From: Methanobacteriaceae archaeon
Lineage (GTDB): Archaea > Methanobacteriota > Methanobacteria > Methanobacteriales > Methanobacteriaceae
DNA length: 10,757 nucleotides
Assembly (NCBI GenBank): GCA_017883605.1
Contig: JADGNH010000062.1
Location: 1 to 10,757 of the forward strand
Direction of reading: 5' to 3'
Part shown: in pieces, positions 6,637 to 10,757 of the stretch
How the letters are laid out: each line of letters starts with the position of its first letter
Position numbering within the stretch: the stretch's first letter is position 1
Notes under the pieces: generated by a model
Database searches by the model: none
Seen by the model: the letters and a program-made list of their open reading frames with translations, nothing else
Told to the model about the DNA's origin: nothing
Translations under genes and position numbers: made by a program

Positions 6637-7044
6637 ATGGAGGAAATAAAAAACTTTTTTAAGCGGGATAAATTTGCCAGTTTCATTGGCATAAAACTTT
6701 TGGAAGTTTCTAAGGGAAGGGCAAAAGTTGAAATGGAAATCAAAGAGGAGCATCTCAACGGGGTTAAAACGGCTCATGGGGGAGCAATATTTACGCTGGC
6801 CGACTTTGCCTTTGCAGTTGCTGCAAATTCCCATGGAAAAGTTTCTGTAGCCATAAACGTCAGTATAACCTACATGAAAGCCGTGAAAATGGGTAAAATC
6901 ACGGCAGAAGCCCGGGAAATATCCCGAAATCCTAAGCTGGCCACCTACACCGTGGACATTTGCGATGAAGATAAGGATATTGTGGCCATATTCCAGGGAC
7001 TGGCCTACATAAAACGGGATGATCTCAGTTCTTTAGATGATTGA
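6637..7044 (+). CDS. PaaI-family hotdog-fold acyl-CoA thioesterase
   Basis: A single hotdog domain of 135 residues, the standard length for the PaaI/YbgC-like thioesterases. The active-site segment LNGVKTAHGGAIFTLAD spans 40-56: N41 and G42, the H47-G48-G49 turn and the catalytic-type D56 on the central helix. The beta-strand VAINVSITYMKAV (71-83) is the usual partner strand for tetramer packing. Family members hydrolyse small acyl- or aryl-CoA esters in the cytoplasm. Phenylacetate degradation is not expected in a methanogen, so a housekeeping role in releasing CoA from stray thioesters is more likely; the substrate is unknown. AAGGAT at 6623-6628 lies 8 bases before the ATG. The stop overlaps the first copy of a 12-bp direct repeat that flanks the minisatellite downstream. 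Confidence 0.9.
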   Translation: MEEIKNFFKRDKFASFIGIKLLEVSKGRAKVEMEIKEEHLNGVKTAHGGAIFTLADFAFAVAANSHGKVSVAINVSITYMKAVKMGKITAEAREISRNPKLATYTVDICDEDKDIVAIFQGLAYIKRDDLSSLDD

Positions 7045-7160
7045 TAGTTTATGGGGTTTATGGTTTGATGGATGGTTTGATGGATGGATGGTTTGATGGA
7101 TGGTTGTATGGTTGATGGATGGTTTGATGGTTTAATAGTGAATGGATCGATAGTTTATGG
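7043..7160 (+). repeat. GATGGATGGTTT minisatellite flanked by 12-bp direct repeats
   Basis: Between the thioesterase and ferritin-like genes lies a low-complexity run built of GATGG, TTTGATGG and GGTTT words (about 7060-7130). Exact copies of GATAGTTTATGG bracket it at 7043-7054 and 7149-7160, and the first overlaps the thioesterase stop. The strand bias is strong, with the plus strand nearly free of C. The reverse strand has an open frame of His/Pro/Ser low complexity, which is a by-product. Likely origin is replication slippage; a role in the mRNA between the two genes is possible but unproven. Confidence 0.8.
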
Positions 7161-7186
7161 TTTAAAATAATCTGGGAGGTGTTAAT

Positions 7187-7597
7187 TTGGATAAAGAAGA
7201 GATAATAATGATGTTGAACTTGGATTTTGTAAGGGAACTGGAGGCATCCATGATCTACACTCAGAACTCCTTTATTATGGAAGAATGCGATCCTAGCCGG
7301 GTTACAGAGGCCATAGCAGTGGATGAGATGAGACATATGTGGTGGCTGGCCGACTTAATCACCAAGAGAGGTGGAAAACCCACCATGGAACATAAAGAAC
7401 TGGACTTTGGTGGTGATGACCTGAAGGGCATGCTCCAGAGGCAGATAAAAATAGAAACTGAAGGTATAGAAATATATACCCGTCAGGCAGAGTTAATCAA
7501 CGATGAAGAAGTGGTAGGTGTCCTGGAACATATAATAGCAGAGGAAAAAAGGCACAGGAAGGAGTTTAGGGAGAGATTGGAAAGTTTAGATTTATAA
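7187..7597 (+). CDS. Ferritin-like di-iron protein (rubrerythrin-type four-helix bundle)
   Basis: This is a soluble four-helix-bundle protein of 136 residues with the di-iron ligand pattern of the ferritin-like superfamily: E17 or E19 in helix A (FVRELEAS), E47-M-R-H50 in helix B, E90/E92 in helix C (IKIETEGIEIY) and E120-K-R-H123 in helix D. Two ExxH motifs in paired helices are the hallmark. It lacks the C-terminal rubredoxin domain of classical rubrerythrin, so it resembles the short bacterioferritin/rubrerythrin-like proteins of anaerobes. Likely roles are peroxide reduction or iron binding; which one cannot be decided. The start is TTG, 6 bases after the strong GGGAGGT at 7174-7180, with no usable ATG nearby. 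Together with msrA upstream it suggests defence against oxidants. Confidence 0.88.
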   Translation: MDKEEIIMMLNLDFVRELEASMIYTQNSFIMEECDPSRVTEAIAVDEMRHMWWLADLITKRGGKPTMEHKELDFGGDDLKGMLQRQIKIETEGIEIYTRQAELINDEEVVGVLEHIIAEEKRHRKEFRERLESLDL

Positions 7598-7653
7598 AAG
7601 GGGATTTATGGAAATCATTTAAAAAGCTGGATTTAATAGAAAATCAATTAAAT

Positions 7654-7713
7654 GTAGATAGATGTGTTATTAATTTTTCATAGTGCAGATAGATGCTTTA
7701 TTAATTTCATGTA
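7654..7713 (+). repeat. Two 29-bp direct copies before the 118-residue ORF
   Basis: GTAGATAGATGTGTTATTAA at 7654-7673 recurs at 7685-7704 as GCAGATAGATGCTTTATTAA, and the similarity continues through TTT and CAT with small gaps, giving a repeat period of 31. The pair occupies most of the spacer before the TTG start at 7738. It may be leader or operator sequence, or a slippage duplication. Confidence 0.6.
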
Positions 7714-7737
7714 CTTGTATCAAATGGAGATGCTGCA

Positions 7738-8094
7738 TTGGATCTAAATCCACAAGAACTACAGGAATTACAGGAACAGCTCCTTTTAGTTTATAAATTT
7801 ATAAATCAAAATAAAATGTTTAAAAAGTTCTTTTTGGAAGGCATAGAATTTAAAGAATCATTTAAAGATGAAACTGGATTAATAAGCAACCTCATGGCGA
7901 TGGATGATGCAGAAAACATCCTTGAAACCAGTATTTTGGAGTTAGAAGAACTGAGAAAAGGTGAAACATCCGATACTTCTTTTCAGGATATTTTAAGGGC
8001 CACAGAATGGGATGTGCTGTACCGGAAATATGGCATGAAAGACCTTAATGACATAGAAAAACTGGATTTAAGAAGTTTATTAAAGATTTATTAA
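7738..8094 (+). CDS. Small helical protein of unknown function
   Basis: I do not recognise this protein. It has 118 residues, is acidic in the N-terminal half (LQELQEQ heptad-like start; DETG and MDDAEN loops) and looks all-helical. It has no Cys, no membrane segment and no signal peptide. The only aromatic-rich points are YKFINQNKMFKKFF (19-32) and EWDVLYRKYGM (90-100), which may form a binding surface. The start is TTG, supported by GGAGAT at 7726-7731. Codon composition resembles its neighbours, so transfer is not suggested. The last residues (LRSLLKIY) are encoded by the first copy of a 30-bp direct repeat; the second copy follows in the same frame after the stop. The gene lies between the ferritin-like gene and a convergent cyclo-ligase homologue, with no evidence of coupling to either. 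Confidence 0.65.
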   Translation: MDLNPQELQELQEQLLLVYKFINQNKMFKKFFLEGIEFKESFKDETGLISNLMAMDDAENILETSILELEELRKGETSDTSFQDILRATEWDVLYRKYGMKDLNDIEKLDLRSLLKIY

Positions 8095-8120
8095 AGTTTA
8101 AGAAGTTTTATTTATTAATG
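8067..8120 (+). repeat. 30-bp period direct repeat across the stop of the 118-residue ORF
   Basis: TTTAAGAAGTTTATTAAAG at 8067-8085 is repeated from 8097 as TTTAAGAAGTTTTATTTATT. The period is a multiple of three, so both copies read Leu-Arg-Ser in the ORF's frame, one before and one after the TAA at 8092-8094. The C-terminus may have been shaped by this duplication. Confidence 0.55.
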
Positions 8121-8192
8121 ATTTAAGGATTCATAAAAAAACCCTTATTTAAGATTTAGGATTAAATTTAAAAATTTTATTAAAGATTAAAG

Positions 8193-8228
8193 ACTATTAA
8201 ACATTTCCAAACTACTAAACATTTCCAA
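8193..8228 (+). repeat. 18-bp tandem duplication in the convergent spacer
   Basis: ACTATTAAACATTTCCAA at 8193-8210 is followed directly by ACTACTAAACATTTCCAA at 8211-8228, with one mismatch in 18. It lies between the convergent ends of the unknown ORF and the cyclo-ligase homologue. The next bases are AAAAAA on the plus strand, which give a T run for the minus-strand transcript. Confidence 0.75.
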
Positions 8229-8233
8229 AAAAC
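8224..8233 (-). terminator. T-run terminator candidate for the cyclo-ligase homologue
   Basis: About 40 bases past the stop of the minus-strand gene, the minus strand reads AGTTTTTTGG. A run of six T fits archaeal intrinsic termination. No stem-loop is needed and none is obvious. Confidence 0.35.
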
Positions 8234-8273
8234 TTTCCTGGTTTAAATTTTTCTAGTTTAAGTAAATCCCCTA

Positions 8274-8888
8274 TTATCTTATTCTTATAACATCTTGGGA
8301 AGTCACTATCATGTTGATTTTTTTATCGTGTGGTTCTGTGGGTACTTCCTTTACAATCTGGATTTCATGAATGGTTGTAACCAGGGGAGTATCTCCATGG
8401 ATGGATTTCTCCCTAAAAAGATGGGATATTTCCTGGTCTCCGTATCCCCCTCCCTTCCCTAGCCTTCTTCCAGAGAGATCCACTGCCACGGAACCTTCAA
8501 CTACCAGATCCACCACAGGAAAATGTTTCAATGTTTTTCCATATTTAAAAGCTCCCCTTATGGTGGAAGCCGATTTTTCATGGCCATCCAAATTTTTAGA
8601 ATCAACGAGGAGATAACCTTTCTTTAATTTTGGGGAGGCCATAATCAAAAGCTTTTCGTCTCTCAAGGCATATTCTCGTACCTTGGTCTGTGCTGAGTCA
8701 GGGCTTGAGAAGATCATCTCTGATTCCATCCACTCTTCCGTACCTCTCAACATTTGAGCAGCCTTTTCAGCACCTTTGAAGTTTGGAATCCTGCCATAAC
8801 CAGGTTTAGGGCTGTCTAATAATTTTTTATCTTCCAAAGTTTTCCAGATCCACTCTCTCATTTTCTGTTTATCTTCAGGATACATCAT
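8274..8888 (-). CDS. 5-formyltetrahydrofolate cyclo-ligase family protein (MTHFS fold, archaeal type)
   Basis: This protein of 204 residues has the MTHFS/NagB-like fold. The ATP/phosphate-binding glycine motif RLGKGGGYGDQE is at 142-153 (canonical enzymes have G-x-GGGYYDR). The closing part VTTIHEIQIV (170-179) then VPTEPHD (182-188) and INMIVTS (191-197) follows the family pattern of a conserved HD before the last strand. The N-terminal PNFKGAEKAA (35-44) resembles the MTHFSD-like subgroup rather than classical MTHFS. Classical members convert 5-formyl-THF to methenyl-THF using ATP. Methanogens carry C1 units on tetrahydromethanopterin, so the true substrate is doubtful and the common name should be read as a fold label. 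No Shine-Dalgarno precedes the ATGATG start; a TTTATTTAA about 25 bases upstream fits a leaderless mRNA. Confidence 0.85.
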   Translation of the reverse strand: MMYPEDKQKMREWIWKTLEDKKLLDSPKPGYGRIPNFKGAEKAAQMLRGTEEWMESEMIFSSPDSAQTKVREYALRDEKLLIMASPKLKKGYLLVDSKNLDGHEKSASTIRGAFKYGKTLKHFPVVDLVVEGSVAVDLSGRRLGKGGGYGDQEISHLFREKSIHGDTPLVTTIHEIQIVKEVPTEPHDKKINMIVTSQDVIRIR

Positions 8889-8982
8889 GCTATGTTATAG
8901 GTGACTGATTAAATAAATAATGGTCTAATTGGTTAGGGATGCTTCATTTTATTTTTCATCCGGTTTGGTGGGAGGGATATCC

Positions 8983-9018
8983 ATGCCAAAGTTTATAAGT
9001 TATGATGGAATAGTATAA
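8983..9018 (+). other. 11-codon ORF with strong ribosome binding site
   Basis: The ATG lies 6 bases after GGGAGGG (8970-8976), and the frame reads MPKFISYDGIV then TAA. The ribosome binding site is among the best in the window, yet the peptide is tiny. It could be a micropeptide, a decayed gene start or chance. Being more than 200 bases before the HMG-CoA synthase ATG, it is unlikely to be a simple leader peptide unless transcription starts far upstream. Confidence 0.2.
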
Positions 9019-9094
9019 TTAAGTTGTAATCTTTTAAAGAATTCGTATTAAGTATTTATTAATATTAAGAAAGACTAATTTTTAAAAAGGAATA

Positions 9095-9105
9095 TTTATA
9101 TTTAA
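9095..9105 (+). promoter_or_regulatory. Candidate TATA box for HMG-CoA synthase
   Basis: TTTATATTTAA follows the purine-rich AAAAAGG at 9084-9090, which resembles a TFB recognition element. Transcription would begin near 9125 and the leader (about 134 bases) would contain the repeats that follow. An alternative TATA-like TTTATTTAAAG at 9230-9240 is about 25 bases before the ATG and would give a leaderless mRNA, though the GGTGAT site argues for a leader. Confidence 0.4.
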
Positions 9106-9117
9106 GAAATTAATTAC

Positions 9118-9210
9118 ATCAGATGGATTTAAGTTATATCAAAAAGGGACTTAGTTTATCAGATGGATTTAGTTTTATTCAAAGGGACTTAGTTTATCAG
9201 ACGGACCTAG
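9118..9210 (+). repeat. Two and a half direct repeats of 38-40 bp upstream of HMG-CoA synthase
   Basis: ATCAGATGGATTTA begins copies at 9118 and 9158; both continue to a shared AAAGGGACTTAGTTT ending at 9157 and 9195. A third, truncated copy (ATCAGACGGACCTAG) spans 9196-9210. The copies differ by a short gap and a few substitutions, so the duplication is not brand new. They lie between the stronger TATA candidate and the ATG, so they may be in the 5' leader or may be binding sites for a regulator of isoprenoid synthesis. Both ideas are inference. Confidence 0.75.
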
Positions 9211-9258
9211 TAACAAGAATTTAACGAATTTATTTAAAGTTATAAATGGTGATATTAA

Positions 9259-10314
9259 ATGGCAGGAATCGTAGGATATGGAGTTTACATACCTTCATAC
9301 AGGATAAAAGTGGAGGAAATTGCAAAAGTGTGGGGAGACGACCCAAAAGCAATTTCCAGAGGATTGGTTGTCAATGAAAAATCTGTACCAGCTCCAGATG
9401 AGGACACAGCAACCATGTCAGTGGAAGCTGCAAGAAATTCCCTTAAAAGGGCCATGATTGATCCCCAAAAAATCGGAGCAGTATACGTTGGTTCAGAATC
9501 ACATCCCTACGCTGTAAAACCAACATCAACAATAGTAGCAGAGGCTGTGGAGGCTGCACCTAATTTAACAGCAGCTGACCTGGAATTTGCTTGTAAAGCA
9601 GGCACTGCAGGAATGCAGATATGCATGGGGCTGGTTGATTCGGGTATGATTGAATACGGTCTTGCAATTGGCGCTGATACTGCACAAGGTGCTCCCAGTG
9701 ATGCCTTGGAATACACAGCATCAGCCGGGGGAGCGGCATTTGTCATCGGAAAAGACAAAACCGTGGCAAATTTTGAAGGAACCTTTAGTTTTACCACAGA
9801 CACCCCAGACTTCTACCGGAGGGAAGGAAAACCATACCCCAAACATGGGGGAAGATTTACCGGTGAACCAGCCTACTTCAAACATGTGCTAGCCGGTGCA
9901 GAGGGTCTTTTCAATAAAATGGGAACAGAAGCCGCTGATTATGATTATGCGGTCTTTCATCAGCCCAACGGCAAGTTTTACATTAGGGCAGCCAAAAAAT
10001 TAGGGTTCAACCAGAAACAATATGAAACAGGGCTTTTAACCCCATTTATTGGGAATACCTATTCCGGTGCAACCCCATTGGGCCTGGCAGCGATACTGGA
10101 CATAGCAGAACCAGGAGATCGAATAATGGCTGTTTCATATGGATCCGGTGCAGGGAGCGATGCTTTCAGCATCACGGTTAAAGATGGAATAGATGAAAAG
10201 AGGGAACTGTCACCTAAAGTCCAGGACATGATCCAGAATAAAAGCTACGTGGACTACGCTATTTATGCTAAATTCAAAGGAAAACTACGGATGGCAGGTT
10301 TAACACAGTTTTAA
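9259..10314 (+). CDS. Archaeal hydroxymethylglutaryl-CoA synthase
   Basis: This cytoplasmic enzyme condenses acetyl-CoA with acetoacetyl-CoA to HMG-CoA, the step before HMG-CoA reductase in the mevalonate pathway that makes the isoprenoid chains of archaeal lipids. The 351 residues match the short archaeal form. The catalytic triad is visible: E80 in VGSES, nucleophilic C112 in EFACKAGTAG, and H234 in VFHQPNGK. The C-terminal GNTYSGATPLGLAA (265-278) and SYGSGAGSDAF (293-303) are the conserved thiolase-fold loops. GGTGAT at 9248-9253 is 5 bases before the ATG. It is followed after 119 bp by the thiolase. In methanogens these two enzymes and a DUF35 protein are known to form a complex that channels acetoacetyl-CoA; a DUF35 gene would be expected beyond the window edge. 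Confidence 0.97.
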   Translation: MAGIVGYGVYIPSYRIKVEEIAKVWGDDPKAISRGLVVNEKSVPAPDEDTATMSVEAARNSLKRAMIDPQKIGAVYVGSESHPYAVKPTSTIVAEAVEAAPNLTAADLEFACKAGTAGMQICMGLVDSGMIEYGLAIGADTAQGAPSDALEYTASAGGAAFVIGKDKTVANFEGTFSFTTDTPDFYRREGKPYPKHGGRFTGEPAYFKHVLAGAEGLFNKMGTEAADYDYAVFHQPNGKFYIRAAKKLGFNQKQYETGLLTPFIGNTYSGATPLGLAAILDIAEPGDRIMAVSYGSGAGSDAFSITVKDGIDEKRELSPKVQDMIQNKSYVDYAIYAKFKGKLRMAGLTQF

Positions 10315-10373
10315 AAGATTACAGAATAAATATCTAGAAATTAAAGGCTATATTAAGTATTAAGAGTTTATGC

Positions 10374-10392
10374 TGATTAGAAACTTTAATCA
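10374..10392 (+). other. Small inverted repeat in the synthase-thiolase spacer
   Basis: TGATTA (10374-10379) and TAATCA (10387-10392) are perfect complements around a 7-base loop. The A/T-rich stem would be weak as RNA, so a protein-binding palindrome is as likely as a hairpin. It lies about 40 bases before the thiolase start. Chance occurrence is quite possible in A/T-rich sequence. Confidence 0.25.
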
Positions 10393-10433
10393 AACAGATT
10401 AAATTAAAATCATAAGTATGGGGGAATGTAAAT

Positions 10434-10757
10434 TTGAGAGATGTTGCAATTATAGGTGTATCACAGACAAAATTTGGAGAACTGTGGGATACATCATTCC
10501 GGGATATGATTACAGAGGCCGGTATGAAGGCCATTGAAGATGCTAATATTGAAGGTGCAGATCTGGAGGCTATGTACATTGGAAACATGTCTGCAGGTCT
10601 TTTTGTCCAGCAGGAACATATATCATCCCTAATAGCTGACCATGCGGGTCTCAATCCTATTCCAAGCTCTAGAGTGGAAGCAGCCTGTGCCTCGGGTGGC
10701 TTAGCCTTAAGAAGTGGTATCATGGCTGTGGCCTCTGGCTACCATGATATTGTTATC
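10434..10757 (+). CDS. Archaeal thiolase (acetyl-CoA C-acetyltransferase), partial at window end
   Basis: An open frame starts at TTG 10434 and runs 108 codons to the window edge without a stop. The N-terminus RDVAIIGVSQTKFGEL is the usual opening of archaeal/SCP-x-type thiolases, and VEAACASGG (81-89) carries the nucleophilic Cys, C85. The catalytic His and second Cys would lie beyond the window. It makes acetoacetyl-CoA from two acetyl-CoA for the neighbouring HMG-CoA synthase. The start is set by GGGGG at 10420-10424 and the protein pattern: the ATG at 10426 is followed at once by TAA, and the one at 10418 is out of frame. The 119-bp spacer is long for an operon, but the pairing is conserved in methanogens, so co-transcription is likely. 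Confidence 0.93.
   Translation, partial: MRDVAIIGVSQTKFGELWDTSFRDMITEAGMKAIEDANIEGADLEAMYIGNMSAGLFVQQEHISSLIADHAGLNPIPSSRVEAACASGGLALRSGIMAVASGYHDIVI

Larger units (their letters stand above)
8889..9258. other. Divergent intergenic region upstream of HMG-CoA synthase
   Basis: These 370 bp hold no full-size gene. Features seen: a minus-strand TATA-like TTTATTTAA near 8920 for the cyclo-ligase homologue; a strong GGGAGGG at 8970-8976 before an 11-codon ORF (8983-9018); a plus-strand TATA candidate near 9095-9105; and the 38-40 bp repeats at 9118-9210. No RNA gene fold was recognised by eye. Confidence 0.6.

Noticed and set aside
7058..7336. Minus-strand open frame of 92 codons with His/Pro/Ser-rich repeats
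   Set aside because: It is the reverse reading of the GATGG minisatellite plus the antisense of the ferritin-like gene; low complexity and no ribosome binding site.
9118..9210. CRISPR array or transposon ends
   Set aside because: The copies are contiguous direct repeats of the whole unit, not repeat-spacer pairs, and there are no inverted termini or transposase.
9507..9803. Minus-strand open frame of 98 codons inside HMG-CoA synthase
   Set aside because: Antisense to a conserved enzyme; the Ala/Ser-rich composition reflects the complement of its codons.
10334..10723. Minus-strand open frame of 129 codons at the window end
   Set aside because: It is antisense to the thiolase, whose plus-strand frame has a catalytic Cys motif and TTG start.
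1..10757. A novel multi-gene defence or metabolic system
   Set aside because: All but two or three proteins belong to well-known housekeeping families with intact motifs, the genes are on both strands with separate promoters, and there are no mobile-element marks.

Overview
The window looks like a chromosomal stretch of a methanogenic archaeon of the order Methanobacteriales, most likely a Methanobacterium-like genome. The pointers are an archaeal-type HMG-CoA synthase followed by its partner thiolase (the start of the mevalonate route to archaeal ether lipids), a HhH-DEDD exonuclease of archaeal architecture, GGTGA/GGAGG ribosome binding sites, many TTG starts, TATA-box-like promoters and very AT-rich spacers. 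The genus is inferred from protein flavour and was not tested by a search.

Layout. 1-1100 (minus strand): a four-repeat HEAT protein and a small surface lipoprotein with a PsbP-like domain. 1200-4139: an exonuclease (+) converging on a PolX/PHP DNA polymerase-nuclease (-), both with helix-hairpin-helix DNA-binding elements; this looks like a DNA repair pair. 4140-4478: a long AT-rich divergent promoter region. 4479-8094 (plus strand): an APC-family amino acid permease, peptide methionine sulfoxide reductase MsrA, a PaaI-type hotdog thioesterase, a ferritin-like di-iron protein and an unrecognised 118-residue helical protein. Spacers of about 90-155 bp separate these genes, so they need not form one operon. 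8274-8888 (-): a protein of the 5-formyltetrahydrofolate cyclo-ligase fold. 9259-10757 (+): HMG-CoA synthase, then a thiolase that runs off the window. The two act in sequence: thiolase makes acetoacetyl-CoA and the synthase condenses it with acetyl-CoA.

Gene content is ordinary for this group, and I found no convincing new multi-gene system, CRISPR array, tRNA, rRNA, insertion sequence or prophage. The most unusual feature is between the genes. At least six spacers carry short direct or tandem repeats, each with its own unit (about 18, 19-21, 29, 30, 31 and 39 bp, plus a GATGGATGGTTT minisatellite) and unrelated to one another. Some units carry a TATA-like element. Local tandem duplication in spacers therefore seems frequent in this genome.

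Several starts were reassigned from the Shine-Dalgarno position. The lipoprotein, ferritin-like protein, 118-residue protein and thiolase use TTG. The permease starts at the ATG six bases after the longest possible start. The HEAT protein may start at a non-ATG codon.
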